Shown: positions 32,952-45,105 of the stretch, one piece after another
Layout of the letters: the number at the start of each line of letters is the position of its first letter
Numbering within the stretch: position 1 is the stretch's first letter
Source: Marsupella aquatica
Lineage: Eukaryota > Marchantiophyta
Length of the DNA: 64,000 nucleotides
Direction of reading: 5' to 3'
NCBI GenBank assembly: GCA_973895155.1
Contig: OZ316896.1
Coordinates: forward strand, 13,082,001-13,146,000
The notes under the pieces: model-generated
What the model was told of the DNA's origin: nothing
Seen by the model: the letters and a program-made list of their open reading frames with translations, nothing else
The model's database searches: none
Made by a program: the position numbers and the translations under genes

Positions 32952-34704
32952 GATTGTCGATTGCTCATGAACGGAAGCTAACTAAGGTCCCTGGTTCATA
33001 CATTATATTGCCAGGTTAGTCTGTAATGCTTTTTCCTTCCTTCCTTCAGCCCATTGAAGCTCAGTGCCAAGAATGCTTCAGGACTTCCCTAGCTTGGAGA
33101 TTTGCTACAATAACAGCATGCAAGATCAAGAGGGTTAAGCTTTGGATTAAGCTTGGCATGCATATAATTAAGAGGACATGCCCTAGTCCCTATCATCTTT
33201 TCTTACCAGAATGATTTGATTCAATGTGTAAAGATCCCAGGCTTGATCGGACTTCATATAATATCTAAATAATGTGTTCAGATCCCAGGCTTTAGCACTG
33301 CAATTAAAGCGATCATGTAGGATCCGAGCTGTCCAGTTCAAGAAAGCATTTGCCTTGGCTAGCTGCAAGTTGCCCTTGGCCAAAATATTGAGCTTTGAAC
33401 CTACTCTGTGCTGTTGCTTTGGGGCAAAACATCAAATGCATGAAAGGGACATTGAATATCTAACATCTAGACTGATCCCGAGACTGATTCCTTCTGATCA
33501 AATTAAACAAGAAGCTAGAACTCCATCACTCGTGTGCAAGTTACATTCCTCGATCCCGCCATAATAGCACTAAGTGCTTGGTTAACATACTATAAGAACC
33601 CTATACGCATACACCTCTTGAATATTGTTTACCATGATCAAGGATTTTGTGTTTGCTGACCATGATGTTTTGCCAAAGCGCGCAGTGTACCGAAGCTGTT
33701 GCAAGAAGGATCAAAAACCAGACTGACTCACAGACTACTGACTGGAAGTACCAACCAAAAACCTCCTGGTCCTGGTTAGACAGCTCCTAGCTTACAGGTC
33801 ACCCTTAGAGCAGAAATGCAAAATGTGTTATTCACACAACCCAAGTTCAGGTTGTGTCCATATATGCAGTGATAGAGATTGTGTTTGTCCATCCAGGCGT
33901 CTTAGCAAAGGTCTACCTCTGCCCATTAGGGCTAGCTGTGAGGTACATTTGTGCTTCATTTGGCTGCTTTTAATTAATATGTACTCAGATTTCTAGTTAG
34001 AAAGATAAAAAACCTAATATTTGTTAAATGTTAGCTTCTATATCTAAATAATAAGCTACTTAAAAATCTGGCCAAAGTAATAATAATAGTAATGCTGGGT
34101 ACACAACTCATGTATAATAGGCAGGGGTCTAAATAATTATATGGACTTAAAGGCGGGCTTAAAGGTTGGCTATTATAAAAATTAAAACTTGAAAAGTGGG
34201 GTTTTTCCGCTTTAAAAATTGTATGAGCCATGATGTCAATAAAAAGTTTTTCAGCTGCTCTAAGGTTCACTAATGTTGGGGAGAAGTGCACTGTCTGGTG
34301 CAGGGCCGGGTGCAGGGCGCTTCTGCCTTGGACTTTCCCACCCCTCACTTTTTGGGGCCATCTGAGCTCTGGAGCTATCATTAAGCAAAAGAGGAATCCG
34401 GGACCTATTGTGATGATAATGGAGATGTGTAGCAACATATGGAAGGAGTCAGAGGAATGCGGCCACATACTCTTAGTTCCTTGGCCATCTCCCGGGCTGG
34501 GTGACTCTCAGACATACAAAAGTACACCTGAAAGCTATGCTTGATCACTAACTGCAAATTTGGAGAAAAACAAAGAGCAGATTTTGACTGCTCTTGAACA
34601 ACTTAACATTGCCCTTGGACCTTGGGAGAAGACCACAGCCCCATTGCTCTTAACCGTCTCAATGATGAAGAATGAAGACACCAGTGATTGGGGTCCGCAC
34701 CGGG
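32952..34704. other. Intergenic, no gene supported
   Basis: At 34555-34690 one frame reads ANLEKNKEQILTALEQLN then GPWEKTTAPLLLTVSMM without stops, which could be an old gag-like or gene fragment; the family is not recognised. 34150-34225 is a diverged copy of the repeat at 22.64 kb. The rest shows nothing. Confidence 0.3.
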
Positions 34705-35070
34705 TGATGGGGAGGCCTCCATATACTTAGTGAGACCCTCGAGAAGTACTCTTGTCTTACATTTCAATCAACTTACTGTTGAGAAGGGTAACTATATTAC
34801 CAATTGCCCTGGCTGGCTTGAGCAAAATGGAAACTGGCTTGCACTCTTGGAAAACCTGGGATTCTGTATTCTCAGGGTCTCACTATATGGAGGCCTTCCC
34901 ATCACCTGCAAAGCTTTTAGGCCTTGAACCCCATATATAAATTAAATGTAAGACAAAAATATTTTTAAAAACCCCTAGTTATGAAGTTAGAATATTTTTG
35001 GAAAATTCCAAAATTTGGATTTACAAAGACCTTAATATTCTTATAAGTCTCAAAATTGGACTTAAAAGAA
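34705..35070. repeat. GGGTCTCACTAT repeat family, copy 3 plus an inverted terminus
   Basis: A forward copy at about 34875-35070 starts gggtctcactatatggaggc and ends ctcaaaattggacttaaaag. Just upstream, 34705-34742 is the reverse complement of its first about 35 bases (gatggggaggcctccatata, then gtgagaccct). The two termini face each other about 135 bp apart. Confidence 0.75.
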
Positions 35071-35310
35071 TATTGATGTCTTTTCAATATAATTAACACT
35101 TTCCATGCAATGCAACAAGCTTCAGTCTTGGACAACCTGATTAATGGGTTGGGTGGTGGGCTCGAGCACATCATTCTATGAAAGAGCGTGAATCCGGCGG
35201 AAATTACCCACCCAGATTCCTATTCGCCTAACTAGTCAGTGATATGACACTCATGACTAAATAATTTTATCTTCCTAGAATGAATATGTTTGTAACTAAG
35301 CCAGGAAGAA

Positions 35311-35846
35311 GGGAGCCCGGGATATGCTTGATAGACCCCCTCTTGGAGATAGTTTGCTTGATCAGCCCCCTGGAAACCCTGCTGTAAATTTTTTTGCCCC
35401 AATCAACCCCCTCTTTATGATCCTTATAAGTAAGACATTGTACGGATCATGCAAAGACATTGAATCATGTACAATGAGAATAACTCTAACATTGATGTAC
35501 AGGCGGTGCAAACTTACAATGCCTACAATTCAGTTTGCGGCCCAAGAACGGTTGTGGCTTGACAACGCTTGGTCAGTGTGATTTTGACCATGGTTCGTGG
35601 TTGAAATGGCTAGTATAGTGACAAGTGATCCAGTTTGGTCTTTGTAAGGCAGAAACTCACTATATATATAAGAACTTTTAGAAAAACAAACCATCGGGAT
35701 CATAAAGAGGGGTTGATTGGGGCAAAAATATTTCCAGGGGACTGATCAGGCAAACTTTCTCCAGGAGTGGGTCTATTAAGCATATCCCTTGGGAAGAAAC
35801 TTTCTCGAGGAGGGGGTCGATCTATTAAGCATATCCCTTGGGAAGA
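35311..35846. mobile_element. Foldback element, about 0.5 kb, with duplicated right terminus
   Basis: The left arm 35311-35423 and right arm about 35697-35796 are reverse complements (left words ggatatgcttgatagacccc and gccccaatcaaccccctctt). Immediately outside the right arm the terminal about 46 bases are repeated (35800-35846, gtctattaagcatatccctt). The centre is non-coding. No clear target duplication. Confidence 0.7.
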
Positions 35847-38639
35847 GGTAACGATCTCTGTAAAGTGCTTGTTAGAACTCAACTTGACTTCATACTGTAG
35901 CGCCCGATCTTGCCACTGGGCAATTGGGTAGGCAACTGGGCAATCTGTACGTGGATCCACCATTCCACCGCAAACTATGACAAACTGCAGTAACAGTCTA
36001 AAGTGATCTAGCCAAAATAGACACTTATATTCAAATCACTGGATCGAGAGAAGCAATCAATACATCTCCTGTCAAGAAGCACCGCTGGTGATAATTCCTA
36101 AGGGGATTTCACAAATGCTGAGAACACTATTTGTCGGCTTTTTTGCACTGCCTTTGTCCTCGCAGGGCACTCGTAGGGCATGGGAGGAGGCACATCATTC
36201 TGATGACAACTAAGGTCGCTATTTGTTGTCTCTTTACCATTTGACCTTGCAGCGCATTAATTATTGGCCGTTGACAGTCGTAACTTACTCGAATTGTCTG
36301 CCGCTGACTCCAGATGTGGCCATGATTCGTCTGTGGGTTGCCCTCTCCACGTTGTGGTTCTGAGATTTTGGTTGGTTGTATTCTGAAGTATCATGACTCT
36401 GTAATGTCTTCCAAGATTTTGACAAAGGTATTAATTGAGGTACGTACGTATGGACGACTCTGGAAATTGCGTGGTACGTACGTGTCTAGAGTTTCTTACA
36501 TTTTTGCTTAATTTCGATACTAGCTTGGACTTGATTTGGTTTGGCATTCCAAGTTTGACCCGGCCCCAAAAAGGTTGTATATCACCTTGCTTGTATACGG
36601 TTTAAGCAGTGGATGCAAACTTTGGATGACTCCCAGCTCGAAAGCCAGGACTCATTGGATTGCCTTCGCATGCACAAGGAAATCTTAATCACCTGGCTGG
36701 CTGCGTTGGAAAGTGATGTAGGCACAATGCCGCCAGCTTTATATAGAAGCACTCACTGGATATTCTCCCGGAATTTCCCGTGACGCTGTTCTCACTCCGC
36801 GCAGTCACAGAACACTTACTACCTGAGCACGATTCGGGGCTGATGCTTTGTGAAGCGTTTCAATATAATAATTTAAGAATTTGGGTCGATCAGAACTTCG
36901 TACTGGTAGACTGGTATATTTAATTAGCAATCCTTGGTCAAACCATCTCGTCCTTCGCAGGTTGATAGATTACGACAGGGTTTCTTGGCTCCTTGGTTCG
37001 TCAATAATTCATGTGACAAGCTCTTGGTCAGCTTGATCAAGAAAGAGAAGACAAGACCTGCGTGGGTCATCCGTAATTCACTGTTTTTTTAATCTTGAAG
37101 GACAATATCTTTTCACTCTAAAAAGTCGTACATGCATGGAACAAGCTAGCATGCTCTATAAATTAGAAACGGTCAAATGATTGTCTGAAAAATGTAGATC
37201 CCTTGGATGCCTTGTGCAGCTACTGAGTCCGACAGTCATTCAGGAAGAGACCGAGAACTCAAATGTGTTATCTGATACATTGAGGTAGGTCGACCTAATT
37301 GCATGGTCTGGGTCATTTCATTTTGGGCCTTGGAACCAAACAAATACTCAGCGCGCGATAAATAAAATTGTGAAAGGTCGGTCCAGGTTCCCAAACTGAT
37401 GGGCAATGTTCCTAAACTGATGCGCCGCTCATTGAAGCATCTTGCATGACGTTCGTCGGTCATGACTGATATAGCGAAGTGAAGATACTGCGGTCACCTG
37501 CTACAGACGTAGTCCACGTAGTCCGTAGTTGTAATTTTAGGGGTGGTCAGTATCTTTGCTTCGATGTTTCCGTCTACTAGCTCATGTTTTAGCAGGACTT
37601 TGTCTCTTTTTTTGAATGAGAGAGAGAGACAGCGACAGAGAGCGAGCTTGACTAAGTTCATTGCCAGCTGCATACATACGTGTACCAAAAGAACCTTAAA
37701 TAACCAAGATCAATGCGTACCTGCCAGTCATGAGGACCTGACGTTGGTCTGGCAGGTTCGTTGGTCTGGCAGGTTGGACGTTGGCCTTGGTCTCTATTCT
37801 GTCCCTATCAATAAGGCAAAACTCACATACTTCGCCAATGTTTGTTTGGGGAAGGGGAGGGGGTTCACTCGATCACGGGTCACTTCTATGGAAGTACAAG
37901 TGATTCATTAATGACCTGCAACAAAATATTGGGTTTTTTAAAAATCATTTCGAAGAAGACAAAGTTAGTGGGAAGAAAGATTTTTAGGTTTAAAATAGCA
38001 TTTAAAAACATTTGGAAGAAGGCAAAATTAGTGGAATGAAAGATTTTTAGTTTAAAATAGCAGGTTCATTGTAAGATTGGTGTCATACAATTTTATTTGA
38101 AATGATTATTAAAGGGATCATATACAACCCAAAATTTGTCGGTCATGATGTATGAACCTCCATTGTAACGCCAATGCAATCTCAATATCAAGTCATATTA
38201 ACAACAATTCCAAACAATTCCAGATGTCTAACCAGTATACAATTCAAGGCGAAGCATTCGTTTCCCAAGTGACCTAGCATGTCACGGGGCCTGTCATAGC
38301 AAAGGAATCTACGGATTACAAATTCTAAAGCACATAATCATGAACTTCCAAAAACAATTAACACAAACAAATTTGGACTCCCCTGGGAATTGATTACGGA
38401 CCCCATTAGGGGTCTCTTGCAAATTCTCTGCCATGAGGTTGTGCCACATCACCACAACCAGCCATAAACAGGAATGATCTTACTTTTAACAATAACAAAC
38501 GTGCACATTCCTGTTTGTGGCAAAAGCAATGTAATTTTTGGGGCGCCATGCCGTAAATATCAAACGTAAAAAAATTCAAAATACAAAGGAAGATATGTCA
38601 TTTAGTAAAATAAAGTTACCATTTTGATGTTTGTCAAAG
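35847..38639. other. Intergenic, no gene seen
   Basis: Nearly 3 kb without a recognisable exon series or RNA gene. A short motif, tacgtacgt, occurs twice at 36441-36482. ORFs such as 37236-37463 (minus) and 37543-37911 (plus) have no motifs. Confidence 0.4.
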
Positions 38640-38645
38640 AGATAT

Positions 38646-38661
38646 ATATATATATATATAA
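38646..38661. repeat. (TA)n microsatellite
   Basis: Short run of alternating T and A. A similar run lies at about 42813-42829. Confidence 0.8.
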
Positions 38662-38759
38662 GTGTTTTATATCAAAATGTTTGTAAAATAATTGTCATTC
38701 AGTAAAATAATTGTTTGCAAGTTTGAAAAAACAAATCGATAGAAATGTACATAGTTAAA

Positions 38760-39290
38760 AACACTTTGGTTTCACATTGTCAAACTAAATAATAAATCTT
38801 CTTAGTACTTGATAAAATTTGTCAATGTTGATTCATTGGAAAACTCAAGATCAAGATTTAGAAACTCGTGAACTCTTTAGTATTGTCTTGATAAAATCTC
38901 TTAATATCATAGTCATTGGAAAGTTAGAGAAATTAAAAACTCATCATCTCCTTGGTACTGGACAAAATCTATCAATGTTAGGTTCATTGGAAAACTAGAG
39001 AAATTCAAATCGTCATGATCTTTTCTAATTCTTGACGAATAATCTCAATGTCACACATTAGAAAACTAGAGAGATTGAAAACCTCATGATGTCTTTAGTA
39101 CCGTGACAAAATCCGACATGAAATTTGTCAATGTCGGACTCAATGTTGGAAAGCTAAAAGAATTCATGACTCGTGATCAAAAAAATTATTCTCACTCATT
39201 GGAAAGGCAAAGAAATTCAAAAGCTCATTTGTAACTTGACAAAATTTGCCAATCTGAGGCTCATTGGAAACTCTTTCTCGATTAAGAGAT
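38760..39290. repeat. Degenerate tandem array, about 75-80 bp, about 6-7 copies
   Basis: Units contain tcattggaaaactagagaaa, then ttcaaaactcgtgatc, ctttagtacttgacaaaat and ctgtcaatgtt-like words, with starts near 38834, 38914, 38986, 39058, 39138, 39198 and 39263. The same unit occurs inverted at 30.1-30.5 kb. Non-coding. Confidence 0.75.
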
Positions 39291-41691
39291 ATCACAATCT
39301 CGTCACCGTCACAAACTTAGTCGTTGCAAATTGATTTTTTTGATTACGTCGCCATCGCCTGTCCACAATGCTTGCTTCTTGGCTTGAATTGTTCGCATTC
39401 CTCTAGTCTTCAACTTAAGCTCATTCTGAACACAGGTTGATGTCAAATGCAACCTCTATGTCAAAGAAACAATTGTTTGTTTCTTCCTTGCACCATAGCT
39501 TTCTTAACTAAAGAAAATTACAAATCCTTCATGTAAAGTGATGGCTTGTTCGTTTTGTGTGTTCTTCCCACCGAATCGACAAGCACTCTTTTGCCAACAA
39601 CTGAGTGTTGTCCTCCAGTTTGTCTTGTGGCGGTAATGCTCAATGTAACTCACAAACAATCAATCAGGAATGGTAGAAACGCAATTTCTCTAATGTGTAA
39701 GCAAAAACCGTCAAAAAACTCAATTCCTCCACATTCAACTTTGGTTTGATAAATCTCTTCTATCTTTTGAGCAATTTCTTTTGTATGAGCACACACCAAG
39801 ATCATCGGGAGACTCAAAACTGTCGGTTATCGCCTTGTTAAAAATTGATTTCACTTCATCACACACACATTCCTTGGATGAACATGGGGGTCCACGGATT
39901 CATTTTCACTATAGCCCTCTCTGGACCCCTTCTCTTCCAACTTTCTTTTAAGAGGGCCGTTTTTAGAAAATCTGTTTGCATATTTCAATCCACAATGGAG
40001 ATTTCCTCAACAGAAATGGAAATTTTAAACTGACTATATATATATGTACGAGGAAAGAGAGAACACACTACATAGAAAGAAAAGCCCCATGCACACAGGG
40101 GTTTGTCATGGAGACTTGTTTGGACACATAAAAGGAGAAAAGTATTTAGAGAAAACTATAAACAATATTATTAATGGGAGTCGTCACCAGTTGAATAGGT
40201 GACTATTTGACTTTCGCTGGGTCAATATTTTACTGTGTCTATTAATTGGATCTTTCCGTTACAGAAATTATGTGGGTACGATAGCTAAGACAGCACAACT
40301 TCTCTAAATTTACTCGAAGTCGATCAGCTCTTTGAAATATAATAGACTATGGGTATATTTTTGGAAACTCACTGCTTTCAAAATTTACTGTGGTCTTGTA
40401 GACCAAAAGACAATGCACGTTAATCAGTTGACTACAGTATTAACTTCATCAAATGATTATTCTAATCTTAAATTTAGTATGCAAACAGGCAGGGAGCTTC
40501 CTACCCTTCTTTCCCAAAAACAAACAAAAATTTCTCAACTTTCTTAGATTGTGATTTGAAATTTAATTAGAACACTAAGGACAGAAGTCGAAGATTAAAA
40601 CTTGAAGCCCAAATGGACCTTCAACTTTGTCAAAACTCTTTGGTAGCAGGATCGATGGCTGTAAAACGGTCTTCTCTGCTCAGATGATACATACTACTAT
40701 ACAGTACAGAGAAATGTGACAGAAAACAAGATAGTCATTTTTAAAAATGTGTAGGCAGCTCCCTCAATCCTCAATGAAGCTAGGTTAAAGATATTCGACA
40801 CTTAGTTGAAGAAAGCGCTTTCCAAGCCGATTCTAATTATTTTACACTCAGCCCAAGAACAGCACATTCCATTGCATATCGAGGCTAGGGACAAATTGAA
40901 AATCCTAGTTAATGCGAGAGAATGTACTGATCAAAAACATTGTTCAGAAATGGGCAGAGTCTGAGTGAGTGATAGTGTAATTAATTCAAAGGTGTCACGT
41001 ACATACAGCTCGTAAGGAAAGGATTATATAGTTCATGCATGAGCTCTGTCCATCCGCGCATCAGATTCCGAGTTCAAACTTATTCAGGGACAGTCAAGAA
41101 AGAAAAAACAACAACCAATTTACCTTAAAAAACGGCTGATTCAAGAAAGGGACTAAATCCTAGACTTCAACAAGAATCAATACAATGGATATGAAAATAG
41201 TACTTGATTCCAGGCCGTCCCAATGAAACGAGTCTGGAAGAAAACTTTAGGTGACTGGATTGTTTTCAGTGACAGGGATTCCAGCAAGTATGGTAAGTAT
41301 AATTTCCCTTACTTAGTTGCCGATCTGCCGACTTAGTCGGAAAGTTAGCAGTGTCAGGGTCCTGAATTAAAGTAGATCGATCCCCCAAATTAAATCGTTC
41401 AGTAATCGATCACAACAAGTAAAAGCAGTGATATTTAGGTTGTACCATAGTGCTGGGGACATCACGCAACAATGCAAACCGGGTCCCTTTTCATGGCATT
41501 TTGCAATCTAAGCTTTTGAGCCATGTCCCGAGCCATGCATGGCAGGTTAGGTAACGTTGAAGGGGTGCAGTTGGCTAAGTAGGTCAAAAACTCTCTTCTC
41601 GCTCTTTTGGGCCCAGGGTAAAAAACCAGAAATTTGACTTTGCGAGATATTAGCAGGCACTCGGGGGCTGGAATGGGGGTCACTTCCCAAA
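39291..41691. other. Intergenic, no gene seen
   Basis: AT-rich. Short ORFs at 39546-39749, 39845-40033 and 40332-40547 show no family motif and no consistent splicing. Confidence 0.35.
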
Positions 41692-41836
41692 AAATTGACG
41701 TCATGTGAGAACAAAGTAAGAGAGGCATTTGATTCTCTTTAGGGAAGTACGTACTTACAAGTAACTAAATTGACGTCATGTGAGAACAAAGTAAGAGGTT
41801 TTTGATTCACTTTAGCCAAGTACTTAGAAGTAACTA
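41692..41836. repeat. Tandem duplication, 75 bp x 2
   Basis: The unit starting aaattgacgtcatgtgagaa is present at 41692 and 41767, ending in aagtaacta. The copies differ by small indels and substitutions. Confidence 0.85.
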
Positions 41837-43639
41837 GCAAGTAAGTAAAGGGGTACTAACCATTCAGAAATGTCACATGTCATCCCATAATTCGTCAGTT
41901 GCCACATGTCAATGAATGATAGGTGTATTTTTTGAGTTTCCTGTTCCTTTGAGAGGAGGTGGTTTAATAAGCTAGGGCTGTTGCATTGGGTATACAACAA
42001 CTTGTTATACACGTTACTCATGACACCATTTAAATGTGAGTTTACTCATGGAAGCAACAGTCTCAGGCTCATAAAGTAAAGTACAGAGAAGACGCAAACC
42101 CATGACATATGTAACAGTGTGAGGATACCTATTCAAGCTTGCAAATAGTGCTGTCAGCTGCAAATGAAGGAAACGACCCTCTTATACCACAAGCTCCACC
42201 AAATCCGAGTACATGGCAGATTCCATCGCTTCCAAATTAAGAAGTAGTATGGCTGCGCACTCTTCTTCATGAGCTGCAGTTTCTTAATTACACCGGGCAC
42301 TCTAGTTCTCATACGGGGAGATAGCAAACCGGCTATTAATGGCTCTCACGGTCAATGAACTTCCAAGCTAAACTTGCCGATAATAGAAGCTACCAGGCTT
42401 CGTAATTCGAACTACCGTCCAGCTTGAGAATAGCATGACTACAATCACGATAGGAGCTAACCATGATTACAGACAGAAAGCAGAAAATTCTGACAAAAAC
42501 AGAAAGGAAGGTTTCTGACTGAGTGAATACACAAGCTGTGCAGAGAAACGATGGATCAATTGACTCAGTTTAGGGTTTCACTCGACAAGCAGATTCATAC
42601 TTAGTACTTTGCCTACATGATTTTCCTGTTAGCATTTTCCCTCCGTTTCCGGTTGGTCATGGGGGTTGTCATGGGGAGATTTCGCACATGTTTATGCTGA
42701 AACTATAGTTGCTGAAACTATAGATTAACGTACAGCTACTGTACCCAGGCCTTTGGACTCCTTATTTCTACAAATCAGCCCATCAGCCCAAACCTGTACG
42801 TAGTAGCCCTATATATATATATATATATTTTGCCTGGAAAAAACCAATTGAATTTCATTAAAAAAGCCAACATACAATGGGTGGCCCTATATATTGATCA
42901 AATCAATGATACTGATGGCGGCGCTCCCCGTGCAGGCACTGTAGCAGAATCTCCGAGATTTTCTCATTTAATCAATAGCCTGCTTTATACAAAAGCTCCG
43001 CACACCCCTGAATGCCTGCAATTCTGGGGGCCCAGGATGACTTGCGGAAGCTAATTCAGACGTTCCCTTCTCGGTTGGCAACCTCGCAATGTCGAACGCT
43101 TTTCCAATTGCACAGCAATTATTAGAGACATGAAGGCGATTGTCGGTCCTGATTTTACCGCGTTTCTCCAGGATGCTTGGCTTGAAGAACGCGGATGGCG
43201 GCCATGATCCCCATCCCTAAATCCTTAGCACTCAACGGAGTGCAGGGTCAATGATGGCCTACTTCGTTACTAAACACGTCTTGCAAAGTTATTGCCAAAT
43301 TGATTGCTTGTCTGTTGGGGCTCTCACTGTTAAGCCCCAACTGATGAGACAAATCATCTGGGATCACGAGTGAAAGTGGATGTATTAAAGGAGGGTCAAA
43401 CTTCAAAACATCGTGCAGGCTCAGCCAGCTTGTGAGGTTTGGTGTGCAGATTTGACTCTCACCAAGCCTATGGCAAAAATGTGACCAAAGCTATTGTGCC
43501 AGCTGTGTTCACAACAGGCTGAGCTATAGTTAGAAGTTAAATAGAACTAATATATTGTCATTGCAATTAAGTGATCTATGTAATGGTTGCAGCCATGTTG
43601 TTGTAAGTTGTTCTTGAGCCCAGTGCCATTGGATTGCAC
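41837..43639. other. Intergenic, no gene seen
   Basis: No recognisable coding exons. Includes a (TA)n run at about 42813-42829. Confidence 0.35.
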
Positions 43640-43830
43640 AGAAATATCAAGGTGAGGTAAAAGAAGTAATTGAGGTGAGGCAAGGAAGAGTTGTCACCTT
43701 GCAGTCCACAGAAACATCAAGGCAATTAACGAAGTTCAGGTGAGGTAAGGAAAAGTTCTCATTCATTGAAGTGCACAGACACATCAACACAAGGTAAAGA
43801 AGTTGAGTTGAGGCAACGAAAAGTTGTCAT
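43640..43830. repeat. Degenerate minisatellite related to those at 20.6 and 23.5 kb
   Basis: Three loose repeats of atatcaaggtgaggtaaaag, gaagttgaggtgaggcaa and gaaaagttgtcattc. The core tcaaggtgaggtaaa is shared with the array at 20651-20911. Confidence 0.65.
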
Positions 43831-45105
43831 TCCTTCCGTGCCGACTGTGCAGTCCTGTTACCGTGGTTGTAGCTGGTTCGCAGTCTTCTATCACAAAAAG
43901 TTAATTAAATATAGTTTAGAGCTAGTGCTAGAAAGGTCGAGAGGGTTCAGGGCCCATCCAATGACTTGTCACAAATTATAAAAAAAACTGATTGAACGAA
44001 TGAAATCATTTAGCGCAGAGATTTTTTGATCTACTACTTGTTTGGTCTGTGAAATATCCAAATGAGTGAGTAGAACTACTCAATGACACATGAAACTAGG
44101 CTGACAAGTGGACACAAAGCTAATGTAGCCTCTCTGACAGATTCGCTGTTCTTGACATTTGACGGATTGTGATTGAATTGATCATTTTTCTTGGTGCCAT
44201 TGGAAGTTCAGTAAGGGGATTTCACATCAGTTAGAAGCTGAGACGGAGAAGACTTTCAAACCAAGGATTCAATGGTTACAAAAAGTCATATTCCTATTAA
44301 TAGCATGCTCTGGTGGTAATCAAGTGGCAAAAGCTAATAGAATCTGAAACACTGAGTCACGTCAAATTCTCGAAACAATTCACAGTCGAAACCAACTCTG
44401 ATACGAGACTCTGTTTTCCCAATGCAACCCTGAGAGTGACAAATTTTGCTCCGAGAACAGCATTTCCTTCTTCTTTCTACCTTGAGGGCAGATTGGATCT
44501 CCTTTATTTGTTCTAGATCCTCCATCCTGCTGGAGAATGTCTTTCTCGGAGTCTGCTCTTTCGAGGGAGATTCTCCTATCTTAGCTGTCGTCATGAATGG
44601 AATCTAGAAAGATGATTAGAACGTGCCATCCATTCCAAAGCAATTCCCAGGATCTCGTCTTGTCCAGCGAATTCGCCTTAATTAGATACTACGAAGCAAC
44701 ATCATCTGAAACCGGACAACAACTGCCAAGCATCCATCTCCTCAAATTTATTGTTACACAAAAAAGAGTCGGCTATGTGGAGCTTGGTACAAAGGTGGAT
44801 GCGCTTGAAAAATACCAGAAAGGAAGCTGCGTCTGCGGGCCTCTTCTCGTTCAGACTTGGCAGAAACGATTTTGAAAGTAGCAAATAGAGGGTGATGGTT
44901 AAGGATTAGCCTGCTTCTAGATATTCATCCATATGTGCCAAGCATGGCCAATACTCAGTTCTGATCCGAACGACTGTGGACTCATCTTCTACTTCCATGC
45001 GCAAAAGCAAGTAATGGCAGGAGAGGAGAAGGATCAGTACCAGAAAACTACCGAGACCATTTCGGCTCAATTCGTCCATCCTATTAAATCCTGGGTACGT
45101 ACAAA
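43831..45105. other. Intergenic downstream of the acidic-protein gene
   Basis: Overlapping short ORFs at 44313-44875 on both strands show no family motif. No gene supported. Confidence 0.3.

Noticed and set aside
35890-35960. tRNA-like tract near gcgcccgatcttgcc
   Set aside because: No cloverleaf arms or TpsiC box could be drawn.
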